64,000 nt of DNA, taken from the NCBI GenBank assembly GCA_030267565.1, contig BRXU01000009.1, forward strand, positions 2,626,001 through 2,690,000, written 5' to 3'. The translations under genes were made by a program, and so were the position numbers. Below, in pieces: positions 46,201 through 57,946 of this stretch. The notes under the pieces were generated by a model that saw nothing but the letters and a program-made list of their open reading frames with translations, was not told where the DNA came from and searched no databases. This DNA comes from Pleodorina starrii (taxonomy: Eukaryota > Chlorophyta > Chlorophyceae > Chlamydomonadales > Volvocaceae). Positions within the stretch are counted from its first letter, which is position 1. Every line of letters begins with the position of its first letter.

Positions 46201-48042
46201 GAGGGTGTGGGGGTGTGGGGTGTGGGTTTGCGGGTATGACGGATGCGGTGGGCAGGGAGAGTGGGGGTGGGGAGGGCGGGGTGGGTTTCCAAGCTTTCAT
46301 CCTACCCATCCCGCCTTCGCTGCGACTCGTCCTTCTCATCCCCCGCCCCCGCCCCAAAACAACCTTTCTTTCCCCAAACTCCCACCTCCCTCCCCCACCA
46401 TATCTTCCTCCTCACCTCTCCCTCCCCGCATGCAGGTGCCACCCCGGGTGGTACGGCGCCGACTGCAGCCGCAAACGCGCGGGCTTGGACATGGAGCCCG
46501 GTGAGAGCTTTCCTGGGTTCCCCTGCCCTCTGCCCTGCCCTGCCCGGTCCTGTCCTGTCCTGGCCCCCCGCTGTCACGCTGCTTCTCACACCTCACCTCA
46601 CCTCACATCACCCGCTGTCGGCCTCTGCCCCCGACCCTGCGCCTGCCCCTCTCCCTCCCCTCGCCCAACCCTGCCTACACCCCCTCCCCCCGCCAAGCAC
46701 CCCGCAGGCCTTCACGAGACGGGATCCCGGCCCTGGCTCACACGGCTGGTCGCAACCCCGCCCGCAGCGCTGCCGCAGCCGCCGGCGCCCACCCGGCCGC
46801 GACCCCTCATCTACGTAAGAGTGCGCCGTGTTGGGGTTACCGTGGGGCGCCGTGTAGGGGTTACCGTGGGGCGCCGTCCGTGTACTTTCGGTTTTGCAAA
46901 AACATGACACACATATATATACGGTACCCTACATATCAGTCGGGCGTGCGACGCCGCGATGCCCTCCCGTGTACGACAAAGCCCGCCTTCGTCCCCCCCC
47001 CGCGCTCCGCAGGTGTACGACATTCCTGCCGAGTACACGTCACGCATGCTGCAGTACAGGGTGGCCGCGTGAGTGGGCTTTTTTGGGGGTGGAGAAGGGG
47101 ACGAGGGAGGGCGGGCAGGAGGAAGGCGGGACGAGGGACGGTGTCTCTGGGCGGGGGGATTTGGGGGTTGGGGGAGGGGCTGGGGAGGGGCCGGGGGTTT
47201 CAGGGGCCCTTCCCATTACCGTACCATCGTCACAATACCCCCGCCACCCGGAACTGCCTGCCTCATTGAAAGGGTATCCTGGTCAACCCGTACGAGTGAG
47301 TCACGCTGCGCCCTGAGTGCCGTAAACCGCACCGCCGCCACCCTCGCGTGCGCCGCCTCTTACCTTTTGGTATTGATACGGTACACGCCCCCCTACCGGT
47401 ATGGTGTGTGTATGCCGTACACAGGAACACGTGCATCTACCGACGGTTCGTCGAACGTAACCATACGGGCTTCACGGGTTTCACGTACAGCATCGAAATG
47501 TTGTTGCACGAGCGGCTGCTGCAGAGCGAGCACAGGTGGGGCCGAGGGGGGGTTTAAGGGTTTTAGGGCGGTTTTAGGGTAGTTTTAGGGCTTTAGGATT
47601 CGGAGGCACGGCGGCCATCCGGTCGCCAACCCCCGAACTTCCGTTTACGGAACAACTGCCTCGGCGCTCTGCCTCTGCCTCTGCCTCTGCCTCTGCCTCT
47701 GCCTCTGCCTCTGCCTCTGCCTCTGCCTCTGCCTCTGCCTCTGCCTCTGCCTCTGCCTCTGCCTCTGCCTCTGCCTCTGCCTCTGCCTCTGCCTCTGCCT
47801 CTGCCTCTGCCTCTGCCTCTGCCTCTGCCTCTGCCTCTGCCTCTGCCTCTGCCTCTGCCTCTGCCTCTGCCTCTGCCTCTGCCTCTGCCTCTGCCTCTGC
47901 CTCTGCCTCTGCCTCTGCCTCTGCCTCTGCCTCTGCCTCTGCCTCTGCCTCTGCCTCTGCCTCTGCCTCTGCCTCTGCCTCTGCCTCTGCCTCTGCCTCT
48001 GCCTCTGCCTCTGCCTCTGCCTCTGCCTCTGCCTCTGCCTCT

Positions 48043-48074
<32 letters not shown>

Positions 48075-51000
48075 CTCTGCCTCTGCCTCTGCCTCTGCCT
48101 CTGCCTTTGCCTCTGCCTCTGCCTCTGCCTCTGCCTCTGCCGTGTGGTTCGCCTCCTCCGCCAACCTCTCCAGACTGGTCCGTTACCCCGCTTCCTTTTT
48201 TCGTCCTGAACCTTTTGACTTCCAAAGGACGTTTGATCCCGAGGAGGCCGACTTCTTCTACGTTCCGGTCTACGTCGCCTGCTACTTCTGGCCGGTGCTG
48301 GGCTGGGCGGATTTCCCTTGGTGGTACGCGCCATACGGTGGGTGGCTGGCTGGGTCGTGGGTTTTAGGGTCACCTGGGAGGGGAGGGAAGGGAGGGAAGG
48401 GATGATGGACACCGGAGGGTTGGGCTGGATGGAGTACGGCAATAGGTACGGCAGCTCACACGATGATTTGGCAGTCCCTCTTCGCTCCCCTTTCCCTGCC
48501 TCACTTCCTCCTCCATCTCTTTGACCAACATGTTCCTTTGTTGGAGGGTGTTCGGGGGTTGTTGGGTGTTGGGACGTTTGTCGGGTCCGCGCATCTGCTC
48601 TCCACTCGCAGTGCAGATTTGCAGTGCAGTGATGCCGTTCCCCAGCCCACCGACTCAGACGGTTCAGACGGTTGCCGTAACTTAGGGCTTTCTTCTTACC
48701 ACGAAATCTTTCCCTCCGCCTCCACTCCGCCTCCACTCCGCCTCCACTCCCCTCCCCTGAAGGTATGCGGCCAATGCACGGCGCCAACATGCTGATGGAG
48801 GTGCAGGGCTGGCTGAGCTCCGTACTGCCGTACTGGTCTCGGCGCGGCGGCCGGGATCACGTGTGGCTCATGCCGCACGACGAGGGCGCCTGCTGGATGC
48901 CGCGGGATCTGTACGACAGATCCATCGTACTGACGCACTGGGGCCGCATGGATCTGGATCACAAATCCAATTCCGCCTACATGCAGGTCGGGAGGGGTCA
49001 AGGACTCAAGGGAGGGTGTGTCTGTATCTGTGTGTGTGTGTGTGTGTGTGTTTGGCGCACGATCCGTTGGGAAACGGATGGGGGCTACGCCGCACCGTTC
49101 GGTTGCACTGCATGTATCCGTGTTGTCGTCGCCTGTTGTGTGGTTTGTTGGGAGTAGCACGGCACTTGAGAAGCGTTGCTTGATTTGATGTGTAACCCCC
49201 CGTGTGCGTGTGTATATGCGTGTGCGTGTACGTGTCTTGCTGTGGTCTGGTTGTTACGGTGGACTCCAAACCCTCGTTAGGTGGGGTACAGCCAACGCGC
49301 GCGTGTGTGTGTCGTGTGTGTGTTACGGCGGTACGGTTGGGCCGTGTGAGACGCTGCCGTGGTGGGGGCCTGCGTTTGGGGCGCCGGATGTGTGCAAGTG
49401 TGAGTGTGCGCAGCGGGGTGCCGAACGGTTGGCAGTTGGCAGTTGGCGGTGCTCGCCTTGCGATGCACGCTGTTGGTTTCGCGGTTTTCCGCCGCCCCTT
49501 TCCCCCCCCCCTCATTTGTCATTCCTGCAATTCGGACCCGCATCCAGCACATGTAGATGTCCAGAAAATCGTGCCGTAATGACGGACATTCACTGCGCGT
49601 GCCGTACCGTATACGACACTGTTGTACAGGACGTATACACCAATGTCGTTGACGCTGGCTACATGGTGTGGCCCGGGACTGACTTCCAGCAGCGCATCAA
49701 GGGGCACCCCTGCTACGACCCACGCAAGGTCGGTTGGTTGGTTGGTTGGGTGGGTGGATAGTTGGTTGGTTGGTTGTGTGGGTGGACGTGGGGAGGCCAT
49801 ACCTACCAGGCCAGGCAAAGGACACCGGTGTGCGCCGCGGGAACACGATGTACGTCCAGGCCCCAGGTCCCAGTGCCTACCACCCACCCCAACCCAACCC
49901 AACCCAACCCAAACCCTAAAACCCACCCCACCCCACCCCACCCTGCTAGGACCTGGTTATCCCCGCCTTCAAGCAACCCGACCACTACTCGGCCTCGCCC
50001 CTGCTGGGCGGACCGCCCCTGGAGCGAGACATCCTGCTGTACTTCCGCGGGGACGTGGGGCTGCACCGCAAGAAAGAGTACAGCCGAGGAGTACGGCAGA
50101 GGCTGTTCAAGTGCGTGCGGCGGCGCCGTGTGGCGGTGTGGCTGGCGGGCCAGGGGGTGGGCCCACCCAATTCGTGTTCAACTGCAATAATTGCAATTGC
50201 AACTGCGAGGCACGGCACGGCACGCATTATTCTCCCCGTCCCGTCCCGTCTCGTCGCCCGCAGCAACGTGCCGTAGCAACACAAGGCCACAAGTCCACTG
50301 CCACATGCGTGCGTGTGTGCGCGTGCGTGTGTGCGTGTGTGCATACCGTGCTGCGTACCTAAATGCACTGCCGCCTGGGTGGGACCCACCCACCCATCCG
50401 CCCACCCACCCACCCACGTGCCTGTACCTGCACCTGTATCTGTACCTGTACTCCCAGGCTGGCTGCTGAGGGGGACTGGTTCCCGCGGTACCGCATCGCC
50501 ATCGGTGCGGGTCACATGATCCCGGGTAGCTACTCGGAGCACCTGGCCAGGTCCAAGTTCTGTCTGGTGGCGCCGGGTGAGGCGGGGGAGGGGCAGGGGG
50601 GCAGAGGCAGGGGGAGGGGTTGGGGAGGGGGGAAATACGGGGACTGCGGCGTTTTTCCGTTCCCCGCACCACCTCCTCCATCGCTGCTGGTCGTGTTTTG
50701 AACCCATCCCCCGCACCTATCCTCTGCACCGCCTTCTCCTCCCTCGCGCTGTCCCCTCCCCCCGCGCTGCCTCCTCCTCCTCCCCCTCCTCCTCCCCCTC
50801 CCAGGCGACGGCTGGTCGGCCCGCGCCGAGGACGCGGTGCTTCACGGCTGCGTGCCGCTGGTGATCATGGACAACGTACACGCCGTGTTTGAATCCATTC
50901 TGGATTGGGACTCGTTTTCGATCCGGATCCGGGAGGACGACGCCGCGTTGGCGGCTCTGCCGGAGCTGCTGACGGCGGTACCGCCCGAGCGACTGGCCAA

Positions 51001-51670
51001 GATGCAGCGCAACCTGGCGAGGGTGTGGCACAGGTGAGGGGCAGGGGAGGGGAGGGGTGAGATGGAGGGGTGAGATGGAGGCAGGCGGGATGGGGGAGGC
51101 GGGAGGGTCAAGCCGCTGAACCAAACATGGGAACTAGGCAGGCAACCACCAGCCAGCCAACTCGTCGCTGTCGGCGCCGACAGCCGCAAAACCGCAAAAC
51201 CCGCAAAACCCGCAAAACCCGCTGCTCTCCAAGCTCGTCCAGCGATGCCGGCGCCCAACCCAACCGCCGTACTCCTCGACACCTCGACACCGCAATGGGC
51301 CTGTACTGCACTGTACTGCACTGCACTGCCCCCCAGCCGGGGTTACTCCTCCGCGGCTGTTCACCTGTGGGGACTCTGCGCGCCCCGCCCCCCCATGCGT
51401 CCCTGGCTCCCTGCCCGCGGGGTTACTTACTGCTCGTGTTGGTGTGTGGGGCTCCGTCGCAGGTTCACCTACGCGTCTGGGCCTTATCTGGAGGCGGCGG
51501 TGGAGCGCGCCTTTGAGGGGAACGCCAAGACGCTGGGGAACGTCAGCTTGGGGCCGGTGCCGCCCGATTCGCCGTTCCAGCGCGCGACTTCGTTCCCCAC
51601 CCGGGACGATGCCTTCCACACCATTCTGCAGTGGCTGTACCACCGCATTCCGGACACGAGAGGCCCGTAG
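43244..51670 (+). CDS. Exostosin-like glycosyltransferase (GT47) with two EGF-like modules
   Basis: Eighteen exons (43244-43421, 43704-43871, 44122-44213, 44514-44583, 45084-45223, 45588-45688, 46072-46182, 46436-46500, 46708-46814, 47013-47068, 47425-47535, 48228-48337, 48763-48986, 49630-49728, 49950-50110, 50458-50576, 50805-51033, 51463-51670), 782 residues. The N-terminus is a signal peptide or signal anchor (VLVTFRVAVLLVCVQ). Two EGF-like modules follow: CPNGCSGWGNCNHDTGLCDC with GPDC, and CVNQCGGHGECFFGFCRC with GWYGADC. From about residue 340 the exostosin domain runs to the end: IYVYDIPAEYTSRMLQYRVA, EEADFFYVPVYVACYFWPVL, RPMHGANMLMEVQGWLSSVL, RDHVWLMPHDEGACW, GHPCYDPRKDLVIPAFK, ILLYFRGDVG, SKFCLVAPGDGWSARAEDAV and LHGCVPLVIMDNV. 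GT47 enzymes work in the Golgi on surface or cell-wall glycans; the EGF-exostosin combination is a known algal expansion. Donor and acceptor sugars are unknown. Intron 11 contains a 475-bp hexanucleotide repeat. Confidence 0.93.
45345..45388. repeat. GGGT tetranucleotide repeat in exostosin intron 5
   Basis: Eleven GGGT units form a G-rich run that could adopt G-quadruplex structure. It lies in the intron between exons ending 45223 and starting 45588. Confidence 0.9.
47561..47590. repeat. Three TTTTAGGG telomere-type motifs in exostosin intron 11
   Basis: TTTTAGGG occurs at 47561-47568, 47572-47579 and 47583-47590, spaced by three bases, just inside the donor of intron 11. TTTTAGGG is the Chlamydomonas telomere repeat unit. 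Single copies occur elsewhere in the window. Confidence 0.75.
47667..48141. repeat. 475-bp CTCTGC hexanucleotide repeat in exostosin intron 11
   Basis: About 79 copies of CTCTGC (GCAGAG on the minus strand), with only two single-base variants seen, near 48043 and 48107. It lies between exons ending 47535 and starting 48228. All three minus-strand frames are open for long distances (Ala-Glu, Arg-Gln and Gly-Arg dipeptides), which explains very long but spurious minus-strand frames. Confidence 0.97.
49026..49049. repeat. GT dinucleotide run in exostosin intron 13
   Basis: Short run of GT repeats in the intron after the exon ending 48986. Confidence 0.8.
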
Positions 51671-52085
51671 AGCACGGAGCGCAGGGAAGCGGGAGTTAGG
51701 TGAAGCGAGGCAAGATGATAGATGAAGCGAAGGCGATGCGAAGCGGAATGGGGTGAATGGTTTGTGTGCGTGCGCGCATGTGTTGCATGGGAGGTTGCTT
51801 GGGGAGTGCGTGGGCCCATACCTGAACAGCAGCGACCCCTTCGAGTTGGAGTGGGTTAAATCGAAGCGAAGCGAAGCGATGACCACAACACGCGGGGGCA
51901 AAACAACCGTAACAGGTAACGGTGAGCGGCGTGGTGTGTGGGGGGCAAGGGGGGTGCGAAGAGAAGCAGCTCGAGAGAGAGAGAGAGAGTGATTGCGTGC
52001 GAGGGTGAGATACCGTAGATGTGTGTGGAGGGGGCTCTTGGCAGCTGGAACCCTAAGATGTCCCTTGGTTCGCGCGGCGACCGAG

Positions 52086-52090
52086 TGTAA
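52086..52090 (+). terminator. TGTAA polyadenylation motif of the exostosin gene
   Basis: TGTAA lies about 416 bases after the stop at 51670. An AG-repeat run (51972-51988) and AGCGA-type repeats lie in the inferred 3' UTR. Confidence 0.45.
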
Positions 52091-54321
52091 ATCGCGTGCC
52101 GAGAGAACTTGCAGGGTATGTATGGCTGGGAAGCGGTAGCGGATGTGTTCCGCGGTCTTACACAGTGCCCCGACTGTGAGCCTCTTAAGGCGGGCTGTTG
52201 AATTCCCCATTCAAAGGGACATGCGGGACGTGATACCGTAACCTCTTGGGACAAGGTCAATCTCATGGCAGCTTCCTTGCGTAGATTCAGAGGGCCCGTA
52301 AGAGAGATACTGCGGGAATAATCCCACCTCTCGGGTGTATGAGTCATGTGCGCCTCTGGACGGAAATCCGTTGGGGGGGAGACACATGTTACGACTGGCG
52401 TACAGCAAGTACATGTAAGTATCGGTGTGGGTAGGCTTCTTGGCCCCTTCCTAACTTATTCTTTGGTAATGCCAACTGTCATGCCACAGGGCTCCACCAC
52501 CTGCACCTCATTGTACTACGCCATACGAACTGCTCGTCCAAGGCGGTTGATCCTGCTAACTTAGGATCCCACCTCATCCGCTCGCCCGAACATCCCTGGA
52601 GAGTGGAGAGTTGAGAGTTCAGCGATCACCACCAATCAAGCGTGCGAATCTTGGTCCTTCAACAGTACAACATGTAAACGTCTAGTGTCTTGACTTTTCA
52701 ACTGCCCGGTGGCGCCGCTAGTTCCGATCGAGATGGTCCTTTGGTTCGTAGAGACGACCCGGTTACTGGGAGCCAGTTGAGTTTGTAGTCGTTTATGATT
52801 TAATTAACTCATGGATGACACTCCATGGCGTCGTGCGTTGTGCGCTCCGTCGGAACTGCTCCTCGCTCTCCGATCGAGCCTCTCGGAGCCTACGGGGTTC
52901 GGATTGCCGGAAGTGTGGTGTCACGGAATAGTGACTCACTCATCATATTATCATATCATATTAACAGTTATTTTATGGGATTGATGAGCGTTGCCAACCG
53001 GAAGGATGGCGTCGCTCATATGGATTGACAGGGATTGACGGAGTCGGCCTTCGGATAGACGCACGTCGCCCTTCGGATTGACAGAGTTGCCCATAACATG
53101 GACTATAATATGCCCTAATGTCTGGTCTAAGCCGTGTTGCGCTGCAATTCTGGAAAGGTACGAGAGCCAATGGCTCGCTGAATCGCTGTATGTACCGGTA
53201 AAGTCGCACTTGTATTTAGCGCCCGAGCGACCAGGAAACAGCACATTCAGTCCGCTTTTCTTATAAGGGACTGCCGATTGCCCAGTTCGAATGAACGAAA
53301 GTCGCCCTCTTGATCGATGGCTTCGTCAGTCTGATTGACTTGACCGCTAGCTCTGCTCGGATTTGCCACCGAGGCTTTTGGATCAGCGAACACCCAATTG
53401 CCCGCCGTCGCATGGTAGAGTTATCAGATGTCCGAATCCGGGCCCTGTGGGATGTCCGAATCCGGGCCCCGTGGGATGTCCGAATCCGGGCCCCAGTCGG
53501 AGCTGGACAGCTGGTCCAGGAGAGGGTCGCACCTGATTAGACCGCTATAAAACCACTACAGGCCACACTAGCGGATTAAGTATTCCTTTGAGCTTTCATG
53601 TTCGGTGGATTATCTAACAAGACATCGGTGGTAAGCACGTGTAAGCACGCGTGCCCCATACTTAACATGGCTCGTTTGTTTCTTCACAGTCTGTTTGGTA
53701 ACCCTGCAGGTAATACACGACTCTATTTTAAACCGATAACCTGTGCAAGGACGATTCCGTGGTGGAGCGCTTTGGCGCAGGCGCTGCTCAGGTAGGTGCA
53801 CATTCCGGACCCACATAGACCAGGGAGACGAAGCTTGAATTCGGAATGTCATCAGCATGGCTATGGTAAATTTTATTGTCTTTGGTACATAATTTACAAC
53901 TGTTTCTTCGATCGCGCTATAATTCATGGACGGCCTTTGGGGATCTTTTAAAAATCTCGTGGCGCCCTGCGTGTGTCCCCGAACCGTACCCAAAGGCATA
54001 CATACTTTCATGCGTACCTGATGTGCTATAGCTTCGGCTGTATACTGCACGACGGTGCCAGTTTAGGCAAGGGGGCGGTCGCCGTAACTAAGGCTTTCTG
54101 AAATATGAAGCAAGCAATCGAGGTACAGCCCCAGGCCTTTAACAAAACCTCTCCGCTTTTCTAAATTTCTATGATGGACAGGGATGGACCTTCATTGCGT
54201 CGCTCCTCAAGTCTCACCACAACCCCGACCGGCCCGCCCGCCACCTCCCGACCGCGCCCCAAATGCACATTCCTCTTGCAGAAATCCCCTCGTCAAGTTC
54301 GATAGCACCACCGCAAGGAAG
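52091..54321. other. Intergenic stretch upstream of family member B
   Basis: 2.2 kb without a supportable gene, less GC-rich than its flanks. A 24-bp unit is repeated nearly three times at 53427-53494. A small frame at 53598-53795 starts with ATG but has no other support. A pyrimidine-rich tract with CTCTTGCAG near 54282-54290 suggests that a 5' UTR intron of member B ends just before its first ATG. Confidence 0.4.
53427..53494. repeat. 24-bp tandem repeat, nearly three copies
   Basis: Units of GATGTCCGAATCCGGGCCCC plus GTGG (first copy with one T/C change) at 53427-53450, 53451-53474 and 53475-53494, in intergenic DNA. Confidence 0.9.
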
Positions 54322-55773
54322 ATGGTTGGAAGCACCGTGAAGCCTGAGGACAAGATACGTCTCGAGGAGGCGGTGTTTCGCCTCACCTTCCCGGCACTGC
54401 TGCGCGTCAGAAACGCAGTGCTCGCCGCCGTCAACCGCCGGGATGACGTGCACATGCGCGCCTTTGAGGATGCCCTGTCGAACGAGCTGGGCCGCACGGG
54501 CAACGGCCTCACAATCGGCCATTACCAGCTGCTTCGGGAGAGAATCGCCGGCTGCCAGGACCAGGTCGCCAGGGCCGTCCTGAATCGAGTGGACAGGACC
54601 CGCCGCCGGGCGTGGTCCAAAATCAGTTCCGACGACTGCCGGGCGTTCTTCGTTGAGTTCTGGGAGGCTTTGAAGTCGGAGCGCGAGTTCGCTGTGCCGC
54701 TCGAGGGCTACGACTACGGCGGCGTCTCGAGGCGGCTGGCGGCGATGAGTGGTCTGCTGGAACATCTGTTGGCGGGGCTGGTGTATTTCGGCTGCAGGCA
54801 TCAGAACGTGTATGAGGAGGTGTATCGCCTGATCCTCGGCGCGAAGAGGCAGGAGCAAGATGTGAGTGGCTTCACGGGTGGGGGTTCTGTGACGAGTAGG
54901 GACCGCGGATGGCCGCCTGGACGTGCGTGAGGCTGCTGGCTTCACGCCTTGAGCCGCCGCGTGCCCTTTTTGGGGTGCGTGCGCGTAGGCAGCCATCTGG
55001 TTGTGAAGCCCAGCGCTTGGCGGGGGCAACGCAAATCACCCTAAAATGCCCTTCCACCCCCCCCACACACACTTTCCAAATGGCCGGTCTGCGGGCGCCC
55101 TGGAAGTCCAGAAGCACCGCACCCGCCCGCCCGCCCGCGGCGCCGTACCCTGCGTGCCTATTGCTCCCTCTAGTCCGTTACTGCGCCGATCGTACTTGAT
55201 GGGTTCTCGCTGCTTGCTTGCACACCACCACATTGCTCGCCAAAGGGCCCGATCCCCGATGCTGCTTTGTGTCATGATCATGCCGAATGCAGCGCCTGGC
55301 CAAGGACCTCCCACGCGGGCTCCAGGGAGACCTCAGGGAGGCGGCTCAGGCGCTCGCCGATGATGTGAATGCGGGTTCAAAGCAGCGCGACATTCTGATA
55401 GCCTTGATCAGGCAGCTTGAGATGTATCCGCAGAAGGTGAGGGCAGTTCGATGCCGCCGCGAACCAACCGTGGGTCGGTAGAGCGGACGACGACGACTGC
55501 AGCGCTGCAGCGTTGTTAAGGTCACAACTATGGGCTTTTGGACAAAGTTGGGGTTAGCCGCGGAGTACGATTATGCACCAAGCGGCAAGCCTCGGGGTCC
55601 ATTGGGATTCGATTTATTCATTCAATCATTTATTCAATCAATAATTTTACTTGCTTTGTGCGCACTGAACAACGCAACGCAACGCTTTGCTGTGCTCTGC
55701 ACTGTTCTGCTCTGCGCGGTGCCCCCCAAACAATTTTCGTCAGGCGGCGCCTCCGATGGCTGTGGCGGCGTAG
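54322..55773 (+). CDS. Unrecognised helical protein (family member B, paralogue of member A)
   Basis: Three exons (54322-54861, 55293-55436, 55744-55773), 237 residues. I do not recognise the family, but it is clearly related to the N-terminal part of member A. Matching blocks are VNRRDDVHMRAFEDALSNEL against ARRDDATPVRYFEDAVTEAM, EFWEALKSEREFAVPLEGYD against RFWEALRTEDEPLRDALAAY, and LVYFGCRHQNVYEEVYRLI against LVYINCPRQNVVEEVVGTI. The exon that follows begins in the same place in both genes, after a GCCGAATGC-type acceptor. Member B has no intron where A has its first, and it lacks the acidic linker and the Ser/Pro/Gly tail. Predicted all-helical, no signal peptide or membrane segment. ATG at 54322 was chosen because an acceptor lies just upstream; ATG at 54184 would add 46 Pro-rich residues. 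The last exon (AAPPMAVAA then stop) is short and less certain. Confidence 0.68.
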
Positions 55774-57946
55774 GCCGAGGCGGAGGCGGAGGACGAGGCG
55801 GAGCCCGCCGCGCCGGCACCGCCGCCGCAGTAGCCAGTCAGCCGAGCCGCGGCCCCCTTCTGACGCGGACAGAGCTCTTCCTCGATGCGCCTCGCTGTCC
55901 AGTGGTGTGTTGAGTACCTGGTTTGAGATCCTAGGGCCGCGTCACGACCAGCGCTGAGCTGCGCGCCCTGTGCATTTTTGACGACAGTCCAGCAGATGCC
56001 GTCAGGCTGCTGTCGTGGTTGTAGTACCGTATTTGTTACAGTGGGCTCCTGGTCCCCGGAGGCAGGGGTACAGCCGGCTTGCCATCCGGCCCCTGCACCG
56101 CCGAAAGACTCTTCCGGCACGGGGCCTTACCTCCACCCGGACCAGACACCACACGAGCTACACGCCTACTGTCGTAAATAATCAGTCTTTGTGGTCTCTG
56201 TTGCCTCCCGGGGTAGCAACGTACTGTGATCCTAGTTCCCAGTGTACGTGCCCTCCGTGACTGCAGTCGAGCGCCGTTGGCCCCTGGGCGATGCTGGTAC
56301 TGGGTTTGGGCGCCATTTGGCGCGGCGCGGAATGGACGCGCGCAGAGACGTTCCGAGGCTGCGCCTTGAGGGCACCCTAAGCCCAGTCAAACAGTAGTAG
56401 ACCGACAGCGGCGCGTTTCGCTGCATGGCTTCCATTGGGCCGCGGTGGAAAGTGTGGACTTTGTTGGACGTGGACATATTACGTGAAATTTTCCTTGTTC
56501 GCTGCGCGCGGAATCCTGGAGGCTGCTTGACTACCGGTAGTAATGATAACAAAAAGTGTTGATGAAATGTCACGCCGGCGCAAGCCCGTTTTTTGTGAAG
56601 GGACTGGGGCCCTGGAGCGCTGGAGGCCCCTGGAATATTTTTGTTCTTATTGTTTATTCTGTTACGCCGGCGCAAAGCCTGGCCGTGTGTCAAGGTGGTG
56701 AGAGACTGGAGTCGCCTGGAGCGTCCTGTAGGCCTTGGCTGGCTCGTGCGTCTACCTGCCCCTTCGCTGACTTACTAGTTGCGCTGCGGCCGGCTGCGAA
56801 GTGATCTGAAAACTGAAACCCCTCCGTTCAGGACTACGCACCGGGGTCTGTCATGTCGTGAAGGCAGCGCTCCAAATCGCGTCCTTCTTTTTAGCGGGGG
56901 CGGTGAGGTGGTCTTCGTTTTCGTTTTGAGGATTCGGCAGGGCGTGGATCGATGCTTGAGTGTGGCTCCTGTCCTCCGTGACGTTGCCCCCCCCCCCCAC
57001 TTGGACAATTGTAAGATTTGGTTGGAGTGTAGCCAAGTGTAGCAATGCCGTTGCAACTATGAAGCAAACCCACCTGTAACAGTCCGAACAAATAGGAGCC
57101 GAAGCCCCCGCCCCTTACCGTCTTACGGCACCAAACAGCCTTCCGCAGTGCGTTACGCGCTCAGCTTGTTTCCTCTTGCTTGCTCAGCTTGCTTGGCGAC
57201 AGAGCCGCCGAGGCACAGCTGGCACAGTTTTTTTCAGATTTTCTCCGGGGACCATCCATCCATCCATCCACCCATCCGTTTCTCCGCCGCGGATTCTCCT
57301 GCAGCAGCGCCGCTCCCAATGTTTCGCAACGCTTGGATGGCTGAACACGCAAGCGTAGCTCCCTCTCCCCGCTCATTTGACTTCCCCATGCAGCGTTGCT
57401 AGGAGGCAGCGTTACTATGAAGGCAGGGTTTGGCGCTTCATAGGGCCCATTTGCTTTGCTGGCCCACCTTTTGCCAGGAAAGAAGGGATCACGCGCCCCG
57501 TTTGTTATTTATTGATGTTGGATGGCGCCTCCATCGTCATCGCAACCTTAAAACGCCCCAACAGCCGGGGAACAGTGGCACCCGCCCAGTGGCACAAACA
57601 GAGGAAGCAGCCATTCGACCAGCCTGCCAGCCTGTCAGTCGCCGCCTCACAACCAAACGACCAACCACACACAACATACATATAAAACAAACCACCAAAG
57701 CCCCGCCACAACCCCAACTCGCCCCCCATCCGCCACACACCGAACCAGCAGCGCACCAGTGCCCGCCTCTTCCCACCCCCAACCCACCCACCCAGCCAAA
57801 ACCCAACCCACGCCCTATCACAACCTGCCAAACCGACGCGGTCCGCCTGCCGGCCCGGCGACCCCCCTGGCTCTTAACCTCTTGCTCGCAATCCGAGCCT
57901 CCGCCGGACCATCCGGACCGCATCACAGCCAGGCGATCCCCCCTCC
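55774..57946. other. Convergent intergenic region, member B / OPR-like
   Basis: 2.2 kb containing the 3' flanks of both genes. No gene is supported. ACGCCGGCGCAA occurs twice, at 56572-56583 and 56664-56675, each followed by diverged but alignable sequence. TGTAA motifs near 57010 and 57074 are possible but distant ends for member B. Confidence 0.4.

Noticed and set aside
47574..48225. Very long minus-strand frames of Ala-Glu, Arg-Gln and Gly-Arg dipeptides
   Set aside because: They are products of the CTCTGC hexanucleotide repeat inside an exostosin intron; the flanking sequence gives no start, splice or homology support.
53598..53795. 65-codon frame starting MFGGLSNKTS
   Set aside because: It has an ATG but no homologous motif, no splice partners and a neutral composition.
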